Of a stretch of DNA of 64,000 bases, positions 17,416 through 25,291 are shown one piece after another. The notes below the pieces were generated by a model that saw only the letters and a list, made by a program, of their open reading frames with translations, was not told where the DNA came from and searched no databases. This DNA is from Arthrobacter sp. StoSoilB19. Its GTDB lineage: Bacteria > Actinomycetota > Actinomycetes > Actinomycetales > Micrococcaceae. The DNA lies in assembly GCF_019977275.1 (NCBI RefSeq), contig NZ_AP024650.1:3968001-4032000 (forward strand). Direction: 5' to 3'. Positions within the stretch are counted from its first letter, which is position 1. Every line of letters begins with the position of its first letter. The translations under genes and the position numbers were made by a program.

Positions 17416-18270
17416 ATGGCCTCCAAGATTGCGTACCAGGGTGAGCCCGGCGCCAACTCCAATATCGCGTGTCAGCAGATGTTCCCGGACATGGAAAGCG
17501 TCCCGTGCGCCAGCTTCGAGGACGCCTTCGAACTGGTGGCCGGCGGCGAAGCGGACCTGGCCATGATCCCCATCGAGAATTCCATCGCGGGCCGGGTGGC
17601 GGACATCCACATCCTGCTGCCGCAGTCCAACCTGCAGATCGTGGGCGAATACTTCCTGCCCATCCATTTCGACCTGCTGGGCATTCCGGGCAGCACCATT
17701 GAGGGCGCCACCGAGGTGCACAGCCACATCCACGCCCTGGGCCAGTGCCGGAAGCTGATCCGCGACCACGGCCTCAAGCCGGTCATCGCCGGTGACACCG
17801 CCGGGTCCGCCCGGGAGGTGGCCGAGTGGAATGACCCCCGCAAGCTCTCGCTGGCTCCTCCGCTGGCCGCGGAGATCTACGGCCTCCAGGTGCTGGCCTC
17901 GCGCGTGGAGGACGACCCCTCCAACACCACCCGCTTCGTGGTCCTTGCCCGGGAAACGGCACTGCCGGCCCGGCAGGATCTTCCCGGACCGGCAGTCACC
18001 AGTTTCGTGTTCCGCGTCCGCAACGTCCCCTCCGCCCTGTACAAGGCGCTGGGCGGGTTTGCCACGAACGGCGTGAACATGACGCGGCTGGAGAGTTACA
18101 TGGTGGGCAACGAGTTTGCCGCCACCATGTTCATGGCCGACGTCGAGGGCCACCCCGAGGACCTGCCGCTGAAGCTGGCCCTCGAGGAACTGGCCTTCTT
18201 CACCACCGAGGTGCGGATCCTCGGCGTGTACCCCGCGGCTGACTACCGGGCGGCGGCAGCCACCGCCTGA
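17416..18270 (+). CDS. pheA: Prephenate dehydratase
   Basis: Monofunctional 284-aa enzyme converting prephenate to phenylpyruvate in phenylalanine synthesis. The catalytic domain (about 1-185) includes IAYQGEPGANSN, MIPIENSIAGRV and the conserved TTRFVVLAR. The regulatory ACT domain (about 198-275) begins TSFVFRVRNVPSALYKALGG and implies phenylalanine feedback inhibition. The 3' end overlaps the convergent monooxygenase gene by 28 bp. It stands alone between two catabolic blocks; its co-location with aromatic degradation is probably incidental. Confidence 0.94.
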   Translation: MASKIAYQGEPGANSNIACQQMFPDMESVPCASFEDAFELVAGGEADLAMIPIENSIAGRVADIHILLPQSNLQIVGEYFLPIHFDLLGIPGSTIEGATEVHSHIHALGQCRKLIRDHGLKPVIAGDTAGSAREVAEWNDPRKLSLAPPLAAEIYGLQVLASRVEDDPSNTTRFVVLARETALPARQDLPGPAVTSFVFRVRNVPSALYKALGGFATNGVNMTRLESYMVGNEFAATMFMADVEGHPEDLPLKLALEELAFFTTEVRILGVYPAADYRAAAATA

Positions 18271-20165
18271 CGTGGCTGTGCGGGCGCGGCCTTGAGCAGC
18301 GGCGCGAAGAACGCGCCGAGCTCGGCGGTTGCCGTCAGCGGCAGGACGTTGGCCACGTACTGGTCCGGGCGGACCACCACGACGACGCCGTTGCGGTCCA
18401 GTCCGCGCAGGTCGAAGATGTCCGCCGTGGGATCGGTTGCGTACACCTTCTCGTAGTCGGTGAGCTTGAACGGGCCCACCTGCGGCTTGAAGACGGAGGG
18501 GACGGCATTGATGTCGACGGCGGTGTGCGGCTGCTGGTAAATGACCTTCAGATCGAACCACGCGTCCGGGTCGGCGTCCGCGGGTGTTACTGCCAGGGGT
18601 GATTCCGGCGAGTGCGCGAACCACTCGGCAAGCTTGTCCGTGGTGGAGTCCGTTCCGGGCTGGGCCGCATCCGCGAAGACATAGATCCGCCAGCGGCCGT
18701 CAGCCGTGGCGTGGTGGCCCAGGTGGATGGGGTTGGTGTCGCCCACGCGGACTACCGGTGCCGACTTGAAACGCTTGCCCACGGGGAAGCCGGCGGCCAG
18801 GTCCTGGTGGTCGGTGCCGCCAACAATCAGGGACGGCGCGTACTGGGTCATGAAACCTGCCGGGAACTCGGCGGTCCGCACGTAGAAGTCCTCAAGGTCC
18901 GAAGGGTGCTCGAACTCCTCGGGCTTCTTGGCCATCATGGTGGACCACTCCTTGTCGAAGTCGATCAGGTTCCTGGCCACCACCTGCCGCTCCTCCGAGT
19001 AGGTGGTCAGCAGGCTCTCGGGGCTGCGGCCCTCCAGCACATGCCCCAGCTTCCAGGCGATGTTGAACCCGTCCTGCATGGAGACGTTCATGCCCTGGCC
19101 GGCCTTGGCACTGTGGGTGTGGCAGGCATCGCCGGTGATGAACACCCGCGGGGTGCGGGTGCCGCGGTCCGCGGGCAGGACGTCGTCGAACCTGTCCGTG
19201 AGGCGGTGGCCCACCTCGTACACGCTGTGCCATGCCACGTTGCGTACATCCAGGGTGTAGGGGTGCAGGATCTCGTTTGCCTTGTGGATGATCTGCTCGA
19301 TGCTCGTGTTGCGGACGGCGTGGTGGGTGGCAGGATCCACTTCGCCCAGGTCCACGTACATGCGGAACAGGTAGCCGCCTTCCCGCGGAATCAGCAGGAT
19401 GCTGCCCTTCTCGGCCTGGATGGCGCACTTGGTGCGGATGTCAGGGAAGTCGGTGACGGCCAGGACGTCCATGACGCCCCAGGCGTGGTTGGCCTGGTCC
19501 CCTGCCAGCGTACAGCCGATCGCCTGGCGAACCTTGCTGCGCGCGCCGTCGGCCCCCACCACGTACTTTGCACGGACAATCCGCTCCTGGCCCTCGTTGG
19601 GTCCGGCGGTGTGAAGCAGCGTCACAGTGACCGGGTAGTCGCCCTCGGTGGAGACGGTGAGGCCCTGGAAGTCATAGCCATAGTCGGGCTTGAGGCGGGT
19701 GGGTGAGTTCGCCGCAAACTCGGCAAAGTAGTCCAGCACGCGGGCCTGGTTGACGATCAGGTGCGGGAACTCGCTGATCCCTGTTTCGTCGTCGACGGCG
19801 CGTGCGGCGCGGATGATGTTGGCGTTGTTGGCAGGGTCCGGCTTCCAGAACGCCATCTCCGTGATCCGGTACGCCTCGGCGATGATCCGCTCTGCGAACC
19901 CGAAGGCCTGGAAGGTTTCGACGCTGCGCGCCTGGATCCCGTCAGCCTGCCCAATAGCGAGGCGGCCCGGCCGGCGGTCAATGATCCGCGTGGTGACATT
20001 GGGGAACATGGACAGCTGCGCGGCGGCGAGCATTCCGGCCGGGCCGGTGCCGACGATGAGCACGTCCACTTCCTCCGGGAGCTCCTCGGGGCGGTTCAGT
20101 CCGACGCCGGCTGCCGGCTTGATGCGCGGGTCACCGGATACGTATCCGTGGTGGTGGAACTGCAC
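18243..20165 (-). CDS. FAD-dependent aromatic hydroxylase (3-hydroxybenzoate 4-monooxygenase/MobA-like)
   Basis: 640-aa class A flavoprotein monooxygenase. The FAD Rossmann motif is VLIVGTGPAGMLAAAQ (about 35-50) and the second flavin motif is VFITGDACHTHSAKAGQGMN (about 345-364). A C-terminal thioredoxin-like dimerisation domain (about 460-630) is typical of phenol-hydroxylase-type members. It closely resembles MobA of Comamonas. It is divergent from the homoprotocatechuate cluster, so here it may ortho-hydroxylate a hydroxyphenylacetate or hydroxybenzoate to feed ring cleavage. The substrate is not established. The ATG at 20165 is the only plausible start. Confidence 0.85.
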   Translation of the reverse strand: MQFHHHGYVSGDPRIKPAAGVGLNRPEELPEEVDVLIVGTGPAGMLAAAQLSMFPNVTTRIIDRRPGRLAIGQADGIQARSVETFQAFGFAERIIAEAYRITEMAFWKPDPANNANIIRAARAVDDETGISEFPHLIVNQARVLDYFAEFAANSPTRLKPDYGYDFQGLTVSTEGDYPVTVTLLHTAGPNEGQERIVRAKYVVGADGARSKVRQAIGCTLAGDQANHAWGVMDVLAVTDFPDIRTKCAIQAEKGSILLIPREGGYLFRMYVDLGEVDPATHHAVRNTSIEQIIHKANEILHPYTLDVRNVAWHSVYEVGHRLTDRFDDVLPADRGTRTPRVFITGDACHTHSAKAGQGMNVSMQDGFNIAWKLGHVLEGRSPESLLTTYSEERQVVARNLIDFDKEWSTMMAKKPEEFEHPSDLEDFYVRTAEFPAGFMTQYAPSLIVGGTDHQDLAAGFPVGKRFKSAPVVRVGDTNPIHLGHHATADGRWRIYVFADAAQPGTDSTTDKLAEWFAHSPESPLAVTPADADPDAWFDLKVIYQQPHTAVDINAVPSVFKPQVGPFKLTDYEKVYATDPTADIFDLRGLDRNGVVVVVRPDQYVANVLPLTATAELGAFFAPLLKAAPAQPRQAVAAAAR

Positions 20166-20396
20166 GGGCTTTCCTCACTTCGTTGTGGATGATTCACATC
20201 AGTTCGTGTTCTATATCAGAACAGTAGATTCGATAATCGAAAACTCTAAACTTGTTTTCCACTGTACGCCGGTTGTGACGCGGGCGACAAGTGGCTCCGG
20301 AAGTGCCGCAAAAACAGCCGAAACAAGGGGGTTGACGGAAGCTGCAAATCTATGGATAGTGATCGTATACGATTTCGTACCTGATGAGGAGACGTT
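20166..20396. promoter_or_regulatory. Divergent control region of the homoprotocatechuate cluster
   Basis: A 231-bp A+T-enriched gap with three symmetric elements. TGTTCT/AGAACA with a 5-bp spacer lies at 20207-20223. The 13-mer TTCGATAATCGAA is at 20229-20241. The perfect 12-mer ATCGTATACGAT is at 20362-20373, 23 bp before the TTG of the fusion gene. The last has the form expected of an FCD-type GntR operator (symmetric GTATAC core) and probably binds the GntR protein encoded two genes downstream. The first two lie over the likely monooxygenase promoter. Confidence 0.6.
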
Positions 20397-21860
20397 TTGG
20401 AGCAGGTCAACGGCGACACCCTGGCAGCAGCACGCAAGGTGGTCGCGGTGCACATCAACTACCCCAGCCGGGCCGCCCAGCGTGGCCGCACCCCGGCCCA
20501 ACCGTCCTACTTCCTCAAGCCTTCCAGCTCGCTGGCGCTCAGCGGAAGCCCCGTGGAGCGCCCGGCCGGCTGCGAACTGCTCGGCTACGAAGGCGAGATT
20601 GCGCTCACCATCGGCAAGGCCGCCCGCCGCGTCACGGTCGAGGAGGCCTGGAGCCACGTTGCCGCCGTCACCGCCAGCAACGACCTCGGAGTGTACGACC
20701 TGCGCTACGCGGACAAGGGCTCCAACCTCCGGTCCAAGGGCGGGGACGGGTTCACCCCTGTGGGCCCGGCACTTCTTCCGGCAGACGCCGTCGACCCTTC
20801 CAAACTTCGCATCCGCACCTGGCACAACGGTGAACTGGTCCAGGACGACACAACCGCTGACCTGCTCTTCCCCTTCGCCCGGCTGGTGGCGGACCTGTCC
20901 CAGCTCCTCACCCTCGAGGAGGGCGACATCATCCTCACCGGCACCCCTGCCGGCGCCTCCGTGGCCGCACCGGGCGACGTCCTGGAGGTTGAGGCGGGCA
21001 CGATTGATGGCACCCTCACCACCGGACGCCTGGTCACCACCGTTGAGCAAGGCACGACGGCGTTCGCGGACTTTGGCGCCCAGCCCAAGGTTGACGACCT
21101 GCAGCGGGAGGAGGCCTACGGATCCCGCGAAGCCGCAGGGCTCCCTGCTCCTGCCAGCGCCCTCACCCCGGAACTGAAAGCCAAGCTCGAGTCGGTCGCC
21201 ACCGCCACCCTGTCATCCCAGATGCGCAAGCGCGGCCTTAACAACGTCAGCATCGACGGCCTCCAGGCCACCCGCCCGGACCGGCGCGTGGTGGGCCTGG
21301 CCCGGACCCTGCGCTACGTGCCCAACCGGGAAGACCTCTTCAAGACCCATGGCGGCGGCTTCAACGCCCAGAAACGCGCCATCGATTCCGTCAACGAAGG
21401 CGAAATCCTGGTCATGGAAGCCCGCGGCGAAAAAGGCACCGGCACCGTGGGCGACATCCTGGCCCTGCGCGCCCAGGTCCGCGGCGCGGCAGCGATCATC
21501 ACCGACGGCGGCGTCCGCGACTATACCGCGGTGGCCGGCCTGGAAATGCCCACGTACTTCGCCAACCCGCACCCCGCCGTGCTGGGCCGCCGGCACATCC
21601 CGTGGGACACGGACATCACCATCGCCTGCGGCGGAGCCACCGTCCAGCCCGGCGACATCATCGTGGCCGACTCCGACGGCATCCTGGTCATCCCGCCCGC
21701 CATCGCCGAAGAACTCGTTGAGGACTGCATCCAGCAGGAAAAGGAGGAAACCTTCATCTTCGAGATGGTCAAGCAGGGCAACAGCGTGGACGGCCTCTAC
21801 CCGATGAACGCCGAATGGCAGGCCCGGTACAAGGAATGGGCAGGCAACCGCCATGACTGA
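20397..21860 (+). CDS. Fusion: fumarylacetoacetate-hydrolase-family domain + RraA-like domain
   Basis: 487-aa two-domain protein. Residues about 1-235 are an FAH/HpaG-type domain with GYEGEIALTIGKAAR, ASNDLGVYDLRYADKG and GDIILTGTPAG, the acidic metal site being EGE plus the later D. Residues about 250-487 are an RraA/4-hydroxy-4-methyl-2-oxoglutarate-aldolase-like domain with ITDGGVRDY and GDIIVADSDGILVIP. The start is TTG with GAGGAGA upstream. In the HPC pathway the FAH half fits isomerisation or decarboxylation of the tricarboxylate; the RraA half may supply a decarboxylase or aldolase activity. The stop overlaps the following gntR by 8 bp. Domain calls are secure; the division of labour is inferred. 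Confidence 0.85.
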   Translation: MEQVNGDTLAAARKVVAVHINYPSRAAQRGRTPAQPSYFLKPSSSLALSGSPVERPAGCELLGYEGEIALTIGKAARRVTVEEAWSHVAAVTASNDLGVYDLRYADKGSNLRSKGGDGFTPVGPALLPADAVDPSKLRIRTWHNGELVQDDTTADLLFPFARLVADLSQLLTLEEGDIILTGTPAGASVAAPGDVLEVEAGTIDGTLTTGRLVTTVEQGTTAFADFGAQPKVDDLQREEAYGSREAAGLPAPASALTPELKAKLESVATATLSSQMRKRGLNNVSIDGLQATRPDRRVVGLARTLRYVPNREDLFKTHGGGFNAQKRAIDSVNEGEILVMEARGEKGTGTVGDILALRAQVRGAAAIITDGGVRDYTAVAGLEMPTYFANPHPAVLGRRHIPWDTDITIACGGATVQPGDIIVADSDGILVIPPAIAEELVEDCIQQEKEETFIFEMVKQGNSVDGLYPMNAEWQARYKEWAGNRHD

Positions 21861-22527
21861 AACCGCCGTGGCCGGCGTGGCAGCCACTCCCGGCAGCAAG
21901 TCCCAACAGGCGTACCAGGCCGTCAAGGCACGGATCGTGGAAGGCACCTACACTCCCGGCTACCGACTGGTCCTGGGTGCCATAGCGAAGGACCTGGGCT
22001 TCAGCGTGGTTCCGGTCCGGGAAGCGATCCGCAGGCTTGAAGCCGAGGGACTGGTGACGTTTGAACGGAACGTCGGCGCCACGGTGGCAGGCATCGACCC
22101 CACCGAATACCTCTACACCATGCAGACCCTCAGCATCGTGGAAGGTGCCGCCACGGCACTCTCCGCACCGCTGATCGACGGCCAGGCCATTGCCCGGGCC
22201 CGTGCCGTGAACCAGGAAATGCGCCAGTGCCTGGAGCACTTCGATCCGGTGCGCTTCACCCAGCTCAACCAGGACTTCCACAGCGTCCTGTTCGAACACT
22301 GCCCCAACCCGCACATCCTGGACCTGGTACACCGCGGCTGGAACCGGCTGGCCGCACTCAGGTCCTCCACCTTCCGCTTCGTCCCCGGCCGGGCCCGCGA
22401 CTCGGTGGAGGAACATGAGGAACTCCTGAAGCTGATCGAGTCCGGTGCCGATGCCGACGACATCGAGAAGGCAGCCCGCCGGCACCGCACGGCGACCCTG
22501 GACGCTTACCTCGCCCAAACCAATTAG
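21853..22527 (+). CDS. GntR-family (FCD) regulator of the homoprotocatechuate cluster
   Basis: 224-aa FadR-type regulator. The winged helix includes LGFSVVPVREAIRRLEAEGLV (about 48-68). The C-terminal FCD domain has the metal-site pattern QDFHSVLFEH, EEHEELL and ARRHRTATL. It is embedded in the operon, starting 8 bp inside the preceding fusion gene, so it is probably autoregulated through the ATCGTATACGAT palindrome upstream of that gene. A 17-bp triple repeat directly follows its stop. Confidence 0.88.
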   Translation: MTETAVAGVAATPGSKSQQAYQAVKARIVEGTYTPGYRLVLGAIAKDLGFSVVPVREAIRRLEAEGLVTFERNVGATVAGIDPTEYLYTMQTLSIVEGAATALSAPLIDGQAIARARAVNQEMRQCLEHFDPVRFTQLNQDFHSVLFEHCPNPHILDLVHRGWNRLAALRSSTFRFVPGRARDSVEEHEELLKLIESGADADDIEKAARRHRTATLDAYLAQTN

Positions 22528-22577
22528 TACGAAAAGACCAGTTGTACGACGCGACCACTTGTACGAAGAGACCACAG
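22527..22577 (+). repeat. Three tandem 17-bp repeats between gntR and hpaE
   Basis: Units GTACGAAAAGACCAGTT, GTACGACGCGACCACTT and GTACGAAGAGACCACAG follow one another with a strict 17-bp period. They start at the last base of the gntR stop and end 15 bp before the hpaE ATG. The conserved core is GTACGA..GACCA. GTACGA is the complement of TCGTAC, found next to the palindrome upstream of the cluster. Confidence 0.8.
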
Positions 22578-22591
22578 TTAGGACTTCAACG

Positions 22592-24103
22592 ATGACGACC
22601 TCAGTAGAAACCACCAAGCACTACGTTCCGGATGACCTGCCCAGCCACATCCAGCACTACATCAACGGCCAGTTCGTGGACTCAATCTCCGGCAAGACCT
22701 TCGATGTCCTGGACCCGGTGTCCAACCGCAACTACGCCACCGCCGCGGCCGGCCAGAAGGAAGACATCGACCTCGCCGTCGCGGCCGCCCGTGAAGCATT
22801 CGTGAACGGCCCGTGGCCCCGGATGAAGCCCCGTGAACGCGCCCGTGTCCTGAACCGGATTGCCGACGCCGTCGAGGCCCAGGAAGCCCGGCTCGCCGAA
22901 CTCGAAACGTTCGACACCGGCCTGCCGATCACCCAGGCCAAGGGCCAGGCCCTCCGCGCTGCGGAGAACTTCCGGTTCTTCGCCGACCTGATCGTGGCCC
23001 AGTTCGACGACGCCATGAAGGTCCCCGGCTCCCAGATCAACTACGTCAACCGCAAGCCCATCGGCGTCGCCGGCCTGATTACGCCGTGGAACACCCCGTT
23101 CATGCTGGAGTCGTGGAAGCTCGCCCCGGCGCTGGCCACCGGCAACACCGTGGTCCTCAAGCCCGCCGAATTCACCCCGCTGTCCGCCTCCCTGTGGGCC
23201 ACCATCTTCAAGGATGCAGGGCTGCCGGACGGCGTCTTCAACCTGGTCAACGGCCTGGGCGAGGAGGCCGGCGACGCCCTGGTCAAGCACCCGGACGTCC
23301 CGCTGATCTCCTTCACCGGCGAGACCACCACCGGCCAGACGATCTTCCGCAACGCCGCGGCCAACCTCAAGGGCCTGTCCATGGAGCTCGGCGGCAAATC
23401 CCCCTGCGTCGTGTTCGCCGACGCCGACGTGGACGCCGCCATCGACTCCGCCCTGTTCGGGGTCTTCTCCCTCAACGGGGAGCGCTGCACCGCCGGCTCA
23501 CGCATCCTGGTGGAGCGCGCCATCTACGACGAATTCTGCGAAAAGTACGCCGCCCGGGCAAAGAACATCGTGGTGGGTGACCCCCATGACCCCAAGACCG
23601 AAGTGGGGGCCCTGGTCCACCCCGAGCACTACGACAAGGTGGCCTCCTACGTGGAGATTGGAAAGTCCGAAGGCCGGCTCCTGGCCGGCGGCGGCCGCCC
23701 CGGCCACCTGCCCGAAGGCAACTACATCGCACCCACGGTGTTCGCCGACGTCGCGCCCGATGCCCGGATCTTCCAGGAGGAAATCTTCGGACCCGTCGTG
23801 GCCATCACCCCGTTCGAGAACGACGACGAGGCCCTCGCCCTGGCGAACAACACCAAGTACGGCCTGGCCGCCTACATCTGGACCCAGAACCTGACCCGGG
23901 CCCACAACTTCTCGCAGAACGTCGAAGCCGGCATGGTGTGGCTGAACAGCCACAACGTCCGCGACCTGCGCACCCCGTTCGGCGGCGTCAAGGCCTCCGG
24001 CCTGGGCCACGAGGGCGGCTACCGCTCCATCGACTTCTACACCGACCAGCAGGCCGTGCACATCACGCTCGGCACCGTCCACACCCCCAAATTCGGCGCC
24101 TGA
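22592..24103 (+). CDS. hpaE: 5-carboxymethyl-2-hydroxymuconate semialdehyde dehydrogenase
   Basis: 503-aa NAD-dependent aldehyde dehydrogenase oxidising the HpaD ring-cleavage product to 5-carboxymethyl-2-hydroxymuconate. The catalytic Cys is C299 (NGERCTAGSRI). The cofactor-site motifs GLITPWNTPFMLESWKLAPA and ELGGKSPCVVF and the C-terminal PFGGVKASGLGHEGG are intact. I chose the ATG giving MTTSVETTKHYV; an upstream in-frame start would lie inside gntR. The position immediately before hpaD supports the HpaE assignment over a generic betaine-type dehydrogenase. Confidence 0.92.
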   Translation: MTTSVETTKHYVPDDLPSHIQHYINGQFVDSISGKTFDVLDPVSNRNYATAAAGQKEDIDLAVAAAREAFVNGPWPRMKPRERARVLNRIADAVEAQEARLAELETFDTGLPITQAKGQALRAAENFRFFADLIVAQFDDAMKVPGSQINYVNRKPIGVAGLITPWNTPFMLESWKLAPALATGNTVVLKPAEFTPLSASLWATIFKDAGLPDGVFNLVNGLGEEAGDALVKHPDVPLISFTGETTTGQTIFRNAAANLKGLSMELGGKSPCVVFADADVDAAIDSALFGVFSLNGERCTAGSRILVERAIYDEFCEKYAARAKNIVVGDPHDPKTEVGALVHPEHYDKVASYVEIGKSEGRLLAGGGRPGHLPEGNYIAPTVFADVAPDARIFQEEIFGPVVAITPFENDDEALALANNTKYGLAAYIWTQNLTRAHNFSQNVEAGMVWLNSHNVRDLRTPFGGVKASGLGHEGGYRSIDFYTDQQAVHITLGTVHTPKFGA

Positions 24104-24122
24104 ACCCAACCAGCTCGCATTT

Positions 24123-24152
24123 GTTGTCGTTTTGAGGCCTCAAAACGACAAC
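24123..24152. repeat. 30-bp perfect palindrome between hpaE and hpaD
   Basis: The 15-bp arm GTTGTCGTTTTGAGG (24123-24137) is followed at once by its exact complement (24138-24152), with no loop. It lies 19 bp after the hpaE stop and 51 bp before the hpaD ATG. It could act as an intercistronic terminator/processing hairpin, a protein-binding site, or a copy of a dispersed palindromic element. Confidence 0.85.
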
Positions 24153-24203
24153 TACTGCCAGTCAGTTGGGGAAGAAGCCCCCTTTCAAAGAAGAGAGACC
24201 ATC

Positions 24204-25289
24204 ATGACCAACTTCGTTCCCACCCCCACCGTCCCGGCACCGGACATCGTCCGCTGCGCCTACATGGAGATCGTGGTCACCGACCTCGCCAGGTCCCGCG
24301 AGTTCTACGTCGACGTCCTGGGCCTGCACGTCACCGAGGAAGACGAGAACGCGATCTACCTGCGCTCCCTGGAGGAATTCATCCACCACAACCTGGTGCT
24401 CCGCAAGGGACCCATCGCCGCCGTCGCCGCCTTCGCCTACCGGGTGAAGTCCCCTGCGGAGGTGGATGCCGCCGAGGCCTACTACAAGGAGCTCGGCTGC
24501 CGGGTGGAGCGCCGCAAGGAAGGCTTCACCAAAGGCATCGGCGACTCCGTCCGCGTGGAGGACCCGCTGGGCTTCCCGTACGAGTTCTTCTACGACGTGG
24601 AGCACGTGGAGCGGCTCACCCAGCGCTATGACCTCTACTCCGCCGGTGAACTGGTCCGCCTGGACCACTTCAACCAGGTCACCCCGGACGTCCCGCGCGG
24701 CCGCAAGTACCTGGAGGACCTGGGCTTCCGCGTCTCCGAGGACATCAAGGATGCCGACGGCGTCACCTACGCCGCCTGGATGCACCGCAAGCAGACCGTC
24801 CATGACACCGCCCTGACCGGCGGCAACGGCCCCCGCATGCACCACGTCGCGTTCGCCACGCACGAGAAGCACAACATCATCCAGATCTGCGACAAGATGG
24901 GCGCCCTGCGCATCAGCGACCGGATCGAACGCGGCCCCGGCCGCCACGGCGTGTCCAACGCGTTCTACCTCTACATCCTGGACCCGGACGGCCACCGCAT
25001 TGAGATCTACACCCAGGACTACTACACCGGCGACCCGGACAACCCCACCATCACCTGGGACGTCCACGACAACCAGCGCCGCGACTGGTGGGGCAACCCC
25101 GTGGTCCCCTCCTGGTACACCGAGGCCTCCCTGGTCCTGGACCTGGACGGCAACCCGCAGCCGGTCATCGTCCGCGAGGAAAAGTCCGAGATGGCGGTCA
25201 CGGTGGGCGCCGACGGCTTCTCCTACACCCGCAAGGACGGCTCGCCCGAAGGCGACCGGACGGGCTTCAAGCTGGGAGTCCAGGTCTAG
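24204..25289 (+). CDS. hpaD: Homoprotocatechuate (3,4-dihydroxyphenylacetate) 2,3-dioxygenase
   Basis: 361-aa extradiol ring-cleavage enzyme of the vicinal-oxygen-chelate type, converting homoprotocatechuate to 5-carboxymethyl-2-hydroxymuconic semialdehyde. The metal ligands H155, H214 and E267, the acid-base H200 and Y257 all fall at the residue numbers known from the Brevibacterium fuscum enzyme, and the flanking sequence agrees almost throughout as I recall it. On family knowledge the metal is Fe(II). The ATG at 24204 follows GAAGAGAG. Full length, with no missing active-site residue. Confidence 0.97.
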   Translation: MTNFVPTPTVPAPDIVRCAYMEIVVTDLARSREFYVDVLGLHVTEEDENAIYLRSLEEFIHHNLVLRKGPIAAVAAFAYRVKSPAEVDAAEAYYKELGCRVERRKEGFTKGIGDSVRVEDPLGFPYEFFYDVEHVERLTQRYDLYSAGELVRLDHFNQVTPDVPRGRKYLEDLGFRVSEDIKDADGVTYAAWMHRKQTVHDTALTGGNGPRMHHVAFATHEKHNIIQICDKMGALRISDRIERGPGRHGVSNAFYLYILDPDGHRIEIYTQDYYTGDPDNPTITWDVHDNQRRDWWGNPVVPSWYTEASLVLDLDGNPQPVIVREEKSEMAVTVGADGFSYTRKDGSPEGDRTGFKLGVQV

Positions 25290-25291
25290 CC

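Noticed and set aside
22527..22577. Tandem repeats considered as a CRISPR remnant.
   Set aside because: Units are 17 bp, directly adjacent with no spacers, and there are no cas genes.
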